This document shows, piece by piece, positions 1-7,517 of a stretch of DNA of 64,000 nucleotides. This stretch comes from Deltaproteobacteria bacterium (GTDB lineage: Bacteria; Desulfobacterota; GWC2-55-46): positions 1-64,000 of the forward strand of contig JADLDY010000012.1 of the NCBI GenBank assembly GCA_020846435.1. The letters run 5' to 3'. The notes under the pieces are model-generated. The model did no database searches, was not told the origin of the DNA, and saw only the letters and a list, made by a program, of their open reading frames with translations. How positions within the stretch are numbered: position 1 is the first letter of the stretch; each line of letters starts with the position of its first letter. The position numbers and the translations under genes are program-made.

Positions 1-78
1 TCAGGCGCGCCAGGAATACTGGGTCTGAGGGTGAACGAGGGCCGGGTTCACAAGCTTTTCAACAACAGAATATGTCTT

Positions 79-154
<76 letters not shown>

Positions 155-158
155 AGTG

Positions 159-193
159 AAAGGGGTTACGGCATTGCCGTAGCCCCTTTTTAT
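159..193 (+). terminator. Rho-independent terminator after tRNA-Lys
   Basis: GGGGTTACGGCA and TGCCGTAGCCCC form a 12-bp stem with a single mismatch, followed by TTTTTA. It lies a few bases after the tRNA 3' end and so ends that transcript. Confidence 0.85.
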
Positions 194-385
194 TTTGATG
201 GTCAAGTCCCTGTCATGTTGATTTTTCAAGGATCAAAGAGGTTTTCAGGGCGGGCCGGGTTTCCAGAAGATAATGGAATTACGTTATTGTAAGCTTCCTT
301 CCTGTGATAGTATGAAAATCAGGCCGGCGTCTTTTCGCGACAGATCGAGATCAGAATAAAGTAGATTTTCCAGGTGAGCATACCA

Positions 386-838
386 ATGGATATTCTGTCA
401 ATCGGAGCTTTATCGTACAGCATAATATGGGCTATCCTTGGCATTATCCTGATCGCGGCTGAGCTGATGACGATGGCTTTTGTCCTTGTTTTTTTCGGTT
501 TGGGGGCTCTTTTGACCGCGCTCCTGACATGGATCGGGATCACCCCTGATTTTACAAGCCAGTTGCTGGTCTTTGCGATCGCTTCTTCAGGCATGCTCCT
601 GATTTTGAGGACTTTCGCTAAAAAGCAGTTTTTCAGGAAATTAGAAGTATCTCAGGAGTTCATCGGACAGAAAGTAAGGGTCACCAAGCCGATATCGGCT
701 AACACGGAAGGCTCTGTTTCATATAGAGGCTCTGAATGGATTGCGTTCAGCGACACAACTGAGGAGATCTCCGAAGGGAGCATGGTTGAGATAATCGGTA
801 CGGAAGGCATCAGGGTCAAGGTAAGAAAAATATCGTAA
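386..838 (+). CDS. Short NfeD-family membrane protein
   Basis: A 150-residue protein with about three hydrophobic segments in residues 8-75, followed by a soluble beta-rich tail (about 85-150) typical of the OB-fold of short NfeD proteins. NfeD proteins work with SPFH/stomatin-like proteins in membrane microdomains, and an SPFH gene follows 16 bp downstream, which is the classic pairing. I place the start at ATG 386 because AGGTGAG at about 372-378 is a good ribosome binding site for it; the in-frame GTG at 374 lies inside that site. The tail has no serine protease domain, so this is the short, non-proteolytic class. Its exact cellular role is not known from sequence. Confidence 0.85.
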   Translation: MDILSIGALSYSIIWAILGIILIAAELMTMAFVLVFFGLGALLTALLTWIGITPDFTSQLLVFAIASSGMLLILRTFAKKQFFRKLEVSQEFIGQKVRVTKPISANTEGSVSYRGSEWIAFSDTTEEISEGSMVEIIGTEGIRVKVRKIS

Positions 839-854
839 CTGTCACGGGGGATGG

Positions 855-1781
855 ATGGAATATGTTCTGATTGGCATTGTTCTTGTCGTTGTCATAATTA
901 TCTTTAAAGGCGTCAGGATCGTGCCGCAGCAAAGCGCGTATGTCATCGAGCGCCTGGGTAAATATTATGCCACGTTGCATGCCGGCATAAGCTACATAAT
1001 CCCTTTTGTCGACAGGGTCGCTTATCAGCACAGCTTGAAGGAGCAGGCTATCGACATCCCCGAGCAGGTCTGCATCACCAAGGATAACGTCCAGGTGGGG
1101 GTCGATGGAGTCGTATTCATACAGGTGATAGACGCGAAGATGGCGTCGTATGGGATACATAACTACTTCTTCGCCATAACCCAGCTTGCCCAGACGACGA
1201 TGCGAAGCGAAATGGGCAAGATAGACCTCGACAAGACCTTCGAGGAAAGGACGACCATAAACGCGTCGATCGTCGGCTCGATCGACGAAGCGGCCAAATT
1301 GTGGGGCGTCAAAGTGCTGCGCTATGAGATAAAAAATATCGTGCCGCCCAAGTCTGTATTGGTCGCCATGGAAAAACAGATGCAGGCTGAAAGAGAAAAA
1401 AGGGCAATAGTCCTGGAGTCTGAAGGCGCGAGGCTTTCCGCGATAAACGTCGCGGAAGGTCAGAAAAAGAAGGTCGAGCTGGAATCAGAGGCCTACAAGA
1501 TAAAACAGATAAACGAAGCCGAAGGGCAGGCCAGGGCGATTACCGAGATCGCGACCGCTACTGCCGAAGGGCTTAAAAAAGTAGCAGAGGCTATCACGGC
1601 AAACGGCGGCATGGAAGCGGTCCAGCTGCGCGTCGCGGAAAAAACGGTGGAACAGTTCGGACATCTTGCCAAGGCGACAAATACGCTGATACTGCCGGCT
1701 AATTTCGGGGACATGTCATCCATTATCGCGACGGCCATGAGTGTCGTCAAGCAGGTGCAGCCAAAGGTCAAGGCGCAGTAA
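855..1781 (+). CDS. SPFH/band-7 (paraslipin, QmcA-like) protein
   Basis: A 308-residue protein with one N-terminal membrane anchor (residues 1-20, rich in V and I) preceding an SPFH/band-7 domain (about 20-190) and a charged, alanine/glutamate-rich helical region (about 190-250) that forms the oligomeric coiled coil in this family. The stretch VPQQSAYVIERLGKY after the anchor is characteristic of paraslipins. Such proteins form large ring-like scaffolds in the inner membrane and often act as partners for membrane proteases. Here the gene sits directly downstream of the short NfeD gene and ends before a strong terminator, so the pair is a two-gene operon. Start at ATG 855; the upstream ATG at 851 is out of frame. 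Confidence 0.92.
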   Translation: MEYVLIGIVLVVVIIIFKGVRIVPQQSAYVIERLGKYYATLHAGISYIIPFVDRVAYQHSLKEQAIDIPEQVCITKDNVQVGVDGVVFIQVIDAKMASYGIHNYFFAITQLAQTTMRSEMGKIDLDKTFEERTTINASIVGSIDEAAKLWGVKVLRYEIKNIVPPKSVLVAMEKQMQAEREKRAIVLESEGARLSAINVAEGQKKKVELESEAYKIKQINEAEGQARAITEIATATAEGLKKVAEAITANGGMEAVQLRVAEKTVEQFGHLAKATNTLILPANFGDMSSIIATAMSVVKQVQPKVKAQ

Positions 1782-1830
1782 GACAAGGCGGCCGCAGGTT
1801 CGAGTTCTGCGCGTTCAGCCAGTGGGATGA

Positions 1831-1862
1831 AAGTGGCGGGAGATTTTCCCCGCCACTTTTCA
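1831..1862 (+). terminator. Terminator of the nfeD-SPFH operon
   Basis: AAGTGGCGGG (1831-1840) pairs with CCCGCCACTT across the loop AGATTTT, followed by a short T run. It lies 50 bp after the SPFH stop codon. Confidence 0.88.
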
Positions 1863-1945
1863 GTTTTGCCGGGTCGGTAACAGGCATTGCGGAGTTCAAG
1901 GTACTGGCCTGGCTGTCAGGCAAATTTTTGGAGGGATGTTAAAGC

Positions 1946-2851
1946 ATGGCTTCAGGTGTAGAGGCGGTAAAAGTCGCGTTTTTCGTAAATCTCGGGATTT
2001 TCATAATAAAGCTTGCCGCGGCTCTCATCACGCGAAGCGCCGGTATGCTGGCTGAAGCGGTCCACTCGTTCGCGGACACCGGCAACCAGGTATTGCTCCT
2101 CCTCGGTTATAAGCGCTCCCAGAAGACGGCTGACGATTCTCACCCGTTCGGCTACGGCAAGGAAGAATACTTCTGGTCATTCATCGTCGCCATCCTCCTG
2201 TTCACGCTCGGCGGCGTCTACTCGGTCTATGAGGGCATCCACAAGCTCCTGCACCCGGAGGAGTTGAAGCATCTGTACATCAACTTCGCCATACTCGGGA
2301 TCGCGGTGGCGGCTGAGGGCTACTCGTGGTGGGTTGCCAGGAAGGCTATCGGCGGCAATTCGGTCTCTCAGATATACGATGAGCTTGTGGACTCGAAGGA
2401 CGCTGGAAAGGTAGTCGTGTTCGTTGAGGACACTGGCGCGATGATTGGCCTGTTCGTTGCCCTCATGGGCAACCTTCTGGCGTTCCTGACTCATAACCCG
2501 GTCTATGACGCCGCTTCGTCCGTCATCATCGGCTTTCTCCTCCTGGGGTTGACGTACTTCCTCGCCAACGAGATGCGAAAGCTCATCATCGGCGAGAGGA
2601 TAGACGACGCGCACCTCGCGGTGGCGAAGCGGATAATAATTGAGCATCCGCACGTAAAGGCCCTGGGCGAGATAAAGTCGATGCAGCTTGGGTCAGGCGA
2701 GTGCATAATAGCGGCATGTGTGGACTTTGAAGACTCTCTCCGGGACATCGAGCTTGAGAAGACGATGCATTCGATCCGGACCGACATACTCAGCAAGGTC
2801 CCTTCAGCGAAGCACATCTATATTCAGCTGTCGAACGGCGCCTGTTTTTAA
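1946..2851 (+). CDS. Cation diffusion facilitator (CDF/SLC30) metal transporter
   Basis: A 301-residue inner-membrane metal/proton antiporter. Transmembrane segment 2 carries AEAVHSFADTGNQ, with H40 and D44 as expected metal ligands, and segment 5 carries VEDTGAMIG with E161 and D162, the second half of the transport site. The loop HPFGYGKEEYFWS is characteristic of the branch that includes eukaryotic ZnT9-like proteins. The C-terminal 90 residues form the cytoplasmic domain that senses metal and mediates dimerisation. It probably exports a divalent metal such as Zn, Mn or Fe, but the substrate cannot be fixed from sequence. GGAGG about 13 bases upstream supports ATG 1946. The gene stands alone between two terminators. 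Confidence 0.9.
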   Translation: MASGVEAVKVAFFVNLGIFIIKLAAALITRSAGMLAEAVHSFADTGNQVLLLLGYKRSQKTADDSHPFGYGKEEYFWSFIVAILLFTLGGVYSVYEGIHKLLHPEELKHLYINFAILGIAVAAEGYSWWVARKAIGGNSVSQIYDELVDSKDAGKVVVFVEDTGAMIGLFVALMGNLLAFLTHNPVYDAASSVIIGFLLLGLTYFLANEMRKLIIGERIDDAHLAVAKRIIIEHPHVKALGEIKSMQLGSGECIIAACVDFEDSLRDIELEKTMHSIRTDILSKVPSAKHIYIQLSNGACF

Positions 2852-2909
2852 ATTCAAGAGCAGGAAAGCCTCGCGGGTTTAACTGGTTTTTTTATGTATG
2901 GAAAATAAA

Positions 2910-2946
2910 AAGAGGGCCGGAAGATTTTCTCCCGGCCCTCTTTCGC
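2910..2946. terminator. Bidirectional terminator between convergent genes
   Basis: GAGGGCCGG (2912-2920) pairs with CCGGCCCTC (2932-2940). Read on the plus strand it is followed by TTT; on the minus strand by CTCTTTTTATTTT, a better tract. It separates the CDF gene from the converging minus-strand gene at 2969-3526. Confidence 0.85.
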
Positions 2947-2968
2947 GTTCATCTTCATCAGGCTCACT

Positions 2969-3526
2969 TTACTGTATCTTCGCTGTCACCTTGTTGACTA
3001 TGAGCTCTTCGACCTTCGAGGCAGGTTTTTTTACGAACGGCTGGTAGATGTTCGCCATCTTCGTCCGGTATTCGTTCCATGTGAGTATGCCCGCTTCCCT
3101 CGCTGTCTCAAGGGCCGCAAGCTTCGCCTGAAGCCCGGCGCGCTTTTCCTCGGGAAGGGTTTTTGCCCTCGCTTCGCTCAGCTCGATTTGCATCTCGCGG
3201 AAGGCTTTGAGCCCCTTTTGCACCGCGTAGGCAGTAAGGCCGGTAGCCAGAAGCGGCAGCGCAACTGAGAGGAACTTGTAGGTGTTGGAGCTGACCACGT
3301 GGGTGCCGCCCTGGATAAAGCCCCATTCGGCGAGAGTGCCTTTAATCGGGGAGGCGGTGAACGTCGACATCACCCACGCGCCGGCGAGGATGCCGGCAAG
3401 GGCGCTAACGCTCGGTATCTGGTTGAAGATCTGCCTGTTGATGAACTGCAGGAGCTCTTTCAGCTCGTTTCTGGTTTCGCCGGGCGGCTTGCGCGGTGTC
3501 TGAAAAAAATCGTCCATCCTGTCCAT
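2969..3526 (-). CDS. Unknown membrane protein, tandem paralogue 1 (SHOCT-like tail)
   Basis: I do not recognise a named family. The 185-residue protein has a charged N-terminus, two hydrophobic segments (about 38-62 and 82-105), a helical charged linker, and a short C-terminal module (about 135-160, LETAREAGILTWNEYRTKM) resembling SHOCT domains, short oligomerisation modules with a G-I/L-x-T/S-x-x-E/D-[YF] pattern. The downstream-numbered neighbour (3588-4145) is a clear paralogue of exactly the same length: both share PSxSALxGILAGA, SPxK and a closing IV.K.T motif. Both genes run on the minus strand and end at a terminator shared with the CDF gene. A membrane-associated role is all the sequence supports. 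Confidence 0.75.
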   Translation of the reverse strand: MDRMDDFFQTPRKPPGETRNELKELLQFINRQIFNQIPSVSALAGILAGAWVMSTFTASPIKGTLAEWGFIQGGTHVVSSNTYKFLSVALPLLATGLTAYAVQKGLKAFREMQIELSEARAKTLPEEKRAGLQAKLAALETAREAGILTWNEYRTKMANIYQPFVKKPASKVEELIVNKVTAKIQ

Positions 3527-3587
3527 TAAATCCCTCCGTTCGCCTGTGTTTGTTTTCAGGAAAATGTGAAAAGCCTTGCCCCGCGGC

Positions 3588-4145
3588 TCAGCTCGTAAGT
3601 TTTTTTACGATGAATTCCTGAAAGCCCGATGGCAGCTTGCCGCTGTGCGGCTGGTAGAGGCCCGCGAGCTTTGTTTCGTACTCGCCGTCGGTCAGAAGCC
3701 CCTTGTTCTTCGCTTCTTCAAGCAGGGCGCGCTTTGAGGCGAGCTCTGAGAGCTTTTCCTTTTCAAGCAGCGAGGAGGCCTCAATGTACCTTTCGAGACG
3801 CTTCTTCCGGTAGGACTTCAACGTTTTTTGCGCGACATAGATAGTCGCCGCCGCGGAAAAAAGCGGAAGGAAGACCGAAAGGAGGCTGTGCGCGACAGGG
3901 CTCGCTACCTTTGCGCCGGCGTCTGTGTTCACGATGCCGAAGAGCGCCATCATGGACTTTACCGGAGAAGTCGCGAACGCGGAGGAAACGAGCGCGCCGG
4001 CGAGGATTCCGGAGAGGGCGCTCATGCTCGGCACCTTGTTGAAAAAGTGCTTTGTCGCGAAGCTCATGAGCTCCCTCGACTCCCCTGAGAGCCTGCCCAT
4101 GTCAGCGCTTATCCTTGTCACGGCGTCAGTAAAATGCCTTTCCAT
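3588..4145 (-). CDS. Unknown membrane protein, tandem paralogue 2 (SHOCT-like tail)
   Basis: Paralogue of the gene at 2969-3526. The open frame extends further upstream, but starting at ATG 4145 (MERHFTDAV) gives exactly 185 residues and brings the shared motif PSMSALSGILAGA to the same distance from the N-terminus as in the sister protein, so I prefer this start. Layout is the same: amphipathic N-terminus, two membrane segments, helical linker, then a SHOCT-like module LLEEAKNKGLLTDGEYETKL (about residues 143-162) and a short conserved end. The gap between the two genes is only 61 bp, suggesting one transcript after a tandem duplication. No enzymatic motif is visible and no function is assigned. 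Confidence 0.72.
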   Translation of the reverse strand: MERHFTDAVTRISADMGRLSGESRELMSFATKHFFNKVPSMSALSGILAGALVSSAFATSPVKSMMALFGIVNTDAGAKVASPVAHSLLSVFLPLFSAAATIYVAQKTLKSYRKKRLERYIEASSLLEKEKLSELASKRALLEEAKNKGLLTDGEYETKLAGLYQPHSGKLPSGFQEFIVKKLTS

Positions 4146-4223
4146 AAGAAACACCCCGGTATATTTCGAGCCCATAGAAGAGCTGGGCCTCAATCTTTCA
4201 TCAGGCCCGTAATTTTAATTACT

Positions 4224-4293
4224 CCTCGAGCCGGAAAAATTCTGTGACTTGTGTTTCTCCGTTTTTTCCGGGGCGAGGTGTGTCAAAAGTCAC
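4224..4293. promoter_or_regulatory. Interleaved inverted repeats in a divergent intergenic region
   Basis: Arms 4224-4239 and 4263-4278 (CCTCGAGCCGGAAAAA / TTTTTCCGGGGCGAGG) match over 14 of 16 positions. A second pair, GTGACTT (4244-4250) and AAGTCAC (4287-4293), is perfect and overlaps the first in a crossed arrangement. The region lies between the divergent minus-strand paralogue gene and the plus-strand TPR gene, so it may be a double operator or a structured leader. No factor is known. Confidence 0.45.
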
Positions 4294-4357
4294 TTAAAAA
4301 GGTTTAAAAATGTCGCAGAATACTTACATAACGATATTTTACAGACGAGAGGCATGG

Positions 4358-5017
4358 ATGTTTTTTAAGCGCGAAAAGCCGTACGACCGCAAGACCTGCC
4401 TGGAGGCCGCCGCAAAGGCACAGGAGCGCGGCCGTTTGAAAAAAGCGGTGAGCCATTACATGCGCGCTCTCGACGCTGACCCTGAGGACCACTTTGTGCA
4501 CGCGAAGGTTGCCCCTTTGCTCGCGCAGATGAAAAAGTTCGAGGAGGCGTGGGCGAGCTTCAAGGCGGCGGCTTCCAACCACTTCGCGTCAGGTTTCGGC
4601 AACAAGGCGATAGGCGTATATTCGCAGGCCGTGAGGTTCATGCCGAGAAACCCTGAGGTCTGGGAGGCGATGGCCCATGTCTACATCCAGCAGGGCAGGA
4701 AGGCTGACGCTGTCGCAACCCTCTACAAGGGGCACGGATTTTTCAGGAACGGGCCTGACAGGGCTAAGGCCGTCTCGATGCTCAGGAAGGCCTTTGCACT
4801 GGAGCCCTGGAACTTCCATGTTACCTTTGATCTCGCCAGACTCGTGAAAAAACAGGACCCGGTGGAGGCTCTCGGCCTCCTTGAAGGGCTCTCTGGCCGC
4901 TCTGAAGGGCGCGACCTGAGGAAGGTGCGCTCCGCCATGTTCCGCGCCGAGCCGAGCGTCACGATGGCATGGCAATGGCTCAAGACCGCGTGGACCCACT
5001 CCCTCAGGGCCGCTTAA
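4358..5017 (+). CDS. TPR-repeat protein
   Basis: A cytoplasmic protein of 219 residues built of tetratricopeptide-like helices. Recognisable units include AAKAQERGRLKKAVSHYMRA followed by LDADPEDHF, then a second unit with VYSQAVRFMPRNPEVWEAM, and a third with FALEPWNFHVTFDLARL. Such repeats form a superhelical scaffold for protein binding; there is no catalytic domain and no signal peptide. I start at ATG 4358 because GAGAGG lies 6-10 bases upstream, whereas the longer frame from 4310 begins with an unlikely peptide and no binding site. The next gene's open frame overlaps the 3' end. Partner unknown. Confidence 0.75.
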   Translation: MFFKREKPYDRKTCLEAAAKAQERGRLKKAVSHYMRALDADPEDHFVHAKVAPLLAQMKKFEEAWASFKAAASNHFASGFGNKAIGVYSQAVRFMPRNPEVWEAMAHVYIQQGRKADAVATLYKGHGFFRNGPDRAKAVSMLRKAFALEPWNFHVTFDLARLVKKQDPVEALGLLEGLSGRSEGRDLRKVRSAMFRAEPSVTMAWQWLKTAWTHSLRAA

Positions 5018-5601
5018 GCTCTCAATCGGCTCTTCCGCCGCCTATCTTCCTGTTTTTACTACTCTTTTTGCCTTGTACGGCGCTATCAGCCGCCGTACAA
5101 GGCGTTCCCTCTGAAAAAAAACTTGTGTTGAGCCGGCCGCGCGGATATCCTGTATTGAACAGGATGAAAGAAAAAGTGCTCAAATATTTCCTCGTCAAGC
5201 CGGGCGGCCAGAAAAAGCGCGAGGACAAGGCTTTCTGGATGACCGACAACGGCGATAACTGGATAGATGTCGCCAGGAGCCGCTGGAAGGACAAGCACGC
5301 CGAGGACGAGGTTCTCGAGGTCGTCAGCGAAGAGCACTACACGCTTCTCGACTGGCGGAAGACGCCATATTACACGCAGGATATCGCATCCGGCTGGCTT
5401 TCAAGGGAGGGCAGGTTCTACGGCTGCCCGACCTACTGCCATGACGTCCTCGCGTGGTGCGTGCTTGGTATGAAGGTGCCTGAACTGGAAAAGCTCGGTT
5501 GGGTGCGCATCTACTCGGAGAGCTGGTACGTATGCCAGGTGAGGCTTTCCGCCGAGCAGAAGAACTGGCTCTCCATGAACGGTCATAAGATCATAGATTA
5601 A
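4969..5601 (+). CDS. Hypothetical exported protein (start uncertain)
   Basis: Not recognised. The frame has a strongly hydrophobic stretch IFLFLLLFLPCTALSAA (codons for about residues 26-42 of the longest form) that looks like a signal peptide core with an Ala-x-Ala end, followed by a basic region and a C-terminal half rich in Trp, Tyr and Cys (YGCPTYCHDVLAWCVLGMK). The longest start, ATG 4969, overlaps the TPR gene by 49 bp. The alternative ATG at 5164 would drop the signal and has no proper ribosome binding site. A perfect 13-bp inverted repeat lies exactly within the signal-peptide codons, so that part might instead be intergenic. The C-terminal 140 residues are the dependable part. Homologues would settle the start. 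Confidence 0.55.
   Translation: MAMAQDRVDPLPQGRLSSQSALPPPIFLFLLLFLPCTALSAAVQGVPSEKKLVLSRPRGYPVLNRMKEKVLKYFLVKPGGQKKREDKAFWMTDNGDNWIDVARSRWKDKHAEDEVLEVVSEEHYTLLDWRKTPYYTQDIASGWLSREGRFYGCPTYCHDVLAWCVLGMKVPELEKLGWVRIYSESWYVCQVRLSAEQKNWLSMNGHKIID
5070..5103. repeat. Perfect 13-bp inverted repeat
   Basis: GCCTTGTACGGCG (5070-5082) and CGCCGTACAAGGC (5091-5103) are perfectly complementary across the 8-base loop CTATCAGC. There is no T run on either side, so it is not a normal terminator. It falls about 50 bp after the TPR stop codon and inside the putative signal-peptide codons of the next frame. Confidence 0.8.
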
Positions 5602-5746
5602 TCCTCTCCTTTTCCTTTTCTGCCTCCGAACGCTCCTCAAGAAAACCCGATATAATTATAATCAGTTGCCGCGCATTGGCATGGTGAATCGCTTCGCGTT
5701 TTTTTTTAGCGGGGCGGCCGCGGCTTTCATATAGCGGGAGCATGAT

Positions 5747-6619
5747 ATGGCAAAGGTATGCGAGCTCCTCGGCAGCCTCTCGGAGATGGAAGAGACTGCC
5801 GCGAGAATATATTCGAAGGCGGCTTTGGCTGTAAAGGACGACACTGGCCTGAGGGAGCTCCTTGAAGGGCTCGCGCTCGAAGAGCTCGAGCACAAGAGCC
5901 TGCTCTCGGATTTCGGTGTGTTCATAAGCTCTTCCGGTGTAGAGTGCGTGCTCTCTCTTGACGAGGACGCGGTCAACAGGACAAGAGACTACCTGTCGGT
6001 CGCCGAGAAGAGGATAGACGCCGGACGGCTTACCAACGGCAACCTGATAGACTGCATCGCGACCACGGAGTCCTCCGAATGGAACAGGGAGTTCCTCAAA
6101 GTGGTGGACTGGTTCAAGCTGAGTTCAAGGAGCTTTATTCCGGGGATAGCCCGCGTCCAGCAGCACAAGAGGTCGGTCGAGAGATTTCTCGTCTCCAGGC
6201 CCGGCTTTGAAAGGTTCCTTGTTGGAATGAAGTCGCTCTCTGCGGCCTGGGTCGAGAAGCTTCTTGTCGTCGATGACGACGAGTCTGTTGCCGTCTCTGT
6301 CGCGGCCCTGCTCGCGGACGAGGGGAGGGTCGATATCGCGTCTGACGGAGAAGAGGCGCTCGAGAAGATAGGCTCTGGCTACTACGCCGCCATTGTAAGC
6401 GATTATTCGATGCCGCTGATGAGCGGGATGGAGCTTCTGGACAGGGCTGAAGAAAGGTTCCCCGGCATCTCCAGAAGGTTCCTTTTTTTCACTTCTGACG
6501 AAGAGATGGTAGATGTCTTCAGGGACAGGGGGGTGAGGGCGCTCCATAAGCGCGCGAGCCCGGCGGAGCTGTCCGCCGAAGTAGCGGCGATATTGAGCAG
6601 GGCGGCCCCGGCGCGCTGA
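5747..6619 (+). CDS. Ferritin-like domain fused to a response-regulator receiver domain
   Basis: A 290-residue fusion. Residues 1-150 are all-helical and resemble a ferritin-like/rubrerythrin four-helix bundle: an early E-rich helix (E13, E15, E16) and EELEH at 45-49, giving an ExxH pair as in diiron sites. The second half-site is not clear (E108 and E111 but no second ExxH), so the metal centre may be incomplete. Residues 170-285 are a CheY-like receiver: acidic D176-D178, phospho-acceptor D219 in VSDYSMP, T249 and K268. There is no output DNA-binding domain. The cognate kinase is not adjacent. It may be a phosphorylation-controlled iron, oxygen or redox sensor; this is inference. ATG 5747 is the only sensible start. 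Confidence 0.8.
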   Translation: MAKVCELLGSLSEMEETAARIYSKAALAVKDDTGLRELLEGLALEELEHKSLLSDFGVFISSSGVECVLSLDEDAVNRTRDYLSVAEKRIDAGRLTNGNLIDCIATTESSEWNREFLKVVDWFKLSSRSFIPGIARVQQHKRSVERFLVSRPGFERFLVGMKSLSAAWVEKLLVVDDDESVAVSVAALLADEGRVDIASDGEEALEKIGSGYYAAIVSDYSMPLMSGMELLDRAEERFPGISRRFLFFTSDEEMVDVFRDRGVRALHKRASPAELSAEVAAILSRAAPAR

Positions 6620-6650
6620 AAGAGGCACCTTGGAATAACTCCTGCTGGCG

Positions 6651-6926
6651 CTATTGCTTGAAAAGGTCCTTGAGAGAGGCGAGCGGGTCTTTATCGGGCG
6701 CTTTTCCCGGCGCGTTTGAGAGCTCGAAGAACTCGCAGAAGTTGGCCCTGTCCTTTTCAACGACCCTTTCGGCTGACGGCTCGCGGCACTGGTTGTACGC
6801 CCCGGAGTCGTAGAACCTGCAGTTGAGGCATACCTTTACGTTAGAGCCGCATTTGGGGCAGCTCTCGCCTCTGCCGGGCCTTGCTCCGGCATCAAGCTCT
6901 TTTTTGCAGTGGAAGCAGTTTGCCAT
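6651..6926 (-). CDS. Small zinc-ribbon protein
   Basis: A 91-residue protein with two cysteine clusters. C4-x2-C7 pairs with C23-x2-C26 to form a zinc ribbon, and a second set (C33-x2-C36, then single cysteines in NQCREP and ANFCEFF) looks like another metal-binding knuckle. The C-terminal tail is charged and ends in a short helix (LASLKDLFKQ). Function is unknown. It converges with the receiver-fusion gene (31 bp apart) and is divergent from the ahb genes, with its start 30 bp from the ahbA start, so the two share a very short regulatory region. Confidence 0.8.
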   Translation of the reverse strand: MANCFHCKKELDAGARPGRGESCPKCGSNVKVCLNCRFYDSGAYNQCREPSAERVVEKDRANFCEFFELSNAPGKAPDKDPLASLKDLFKQ

Positions 6927-6955
6927 TGACTTATCTTATCACCGGGGAAAATGAA

Positions 6956-7507
6956 ATGGAATACCTCCGGTGCCGGCGGCTGGAGGGCCTTGCTTTAAAA
7001 AATGTCCGTCATTTCCGGCAGCCTTATCCCATGCTTTACGCGGAGGAACTCATGTGCGGGGCGATAGGCGGACTCGAAGCGCTCGTTTTGAGCCGCATAC
7101 TCGGGGACTTCCCCATAGCAGAAGACCCTTACTCTGAGATCGGCCGCCCCCTCGGCATAAGCGCGGCGGAGGTCCTGTCTATTGTCCGCGGGCTTGTTGA
7201 AAGGGGCGTGGTGAGGAAGGTCGGCCCGTTTTTCAACCCCTGGAAGATGGGGCACGTCTCGACCCTGTGCGCGCTCGACGTGCCGGGCGAGGCAGTCAAG
7301 GAGGCCGCCTCCCTGATAAATTCCTACCCTGAAGTCACGCGCAACTGCCTCAGGGACGGGAGCCCGAACCTGTGGTTCACGGTAATGGCCGAGTCAAAGA
7401 CGGCCATGGGGAAGGTCATCGCTGAAATTGAGACAAAGGCAATGAGAGGCCCTGTGCGCGCCATTCCCGCCATCATGATGTTCAGGGTGAAGGCAGGGGT
7501 TAAGTGA
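6956..7507 (+). CDS. ahbA: Siroheme decarboxylase subunit A-like (Lrp/AsnC fold)
   Basis: A 183-residue AsnC/Lrp-type protein of the NirDLGH/AhbAB group, which removes two acetate carboxyls from siroheme to give didecarboxysiroheme in the alternative heme pathway (and in d1 heme synthesis). The winged helix portion (EIGRPLGISAAEVLSIVRGL) and the family motif VTRNCLRDGSPNLWFTVMA are visible; the usual HNYLRE-type motif reads RNCLRD here. ATG 6956 is preferred over the longer frame because GGGGA lies about 7 bases upstream and the longer frame would overlap the zinc-ribbon gene. A second paralogous subunit follows 10 bp later, the normal AhbA-AhbB arrangement. The later radical-SAM steps (AhbC, AhbD) are not in this window. 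Confidence 0.85.
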   Translation: MEYLRCRRLEGLALKNVRHFRQPYPMLYAEELMCGAIGGLEALVLSRILGDFPIAEDPYSEIGRPLGISAAEVLSIVRGLVERGVVRKVGPFFNPWKMGHVSTLCALDVPGEAVKEAASLINSYPEVTRNCLRDGSPNLWFTVMAESKTAMGKVIAEIETKAMRGPVRAIPAIMMFRVKAGVK

Positions 7508-7517
7508 GGTGGTCTGG

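Noticed and set aside
2-28. 3' end of an upstream gene
   Set aside because: One frame reads a short peptide to a TGA at 26-28, but eight codons are too few to support a gene call.
1907-1921. Metal-sensing riboswitch before the CDF transporter
   Set aside because: Only a 5-bp hairpin (GCCTG/CAGGC) is present; no conserved motif of the manganese, NiCo or other metal riboswitches is seen.
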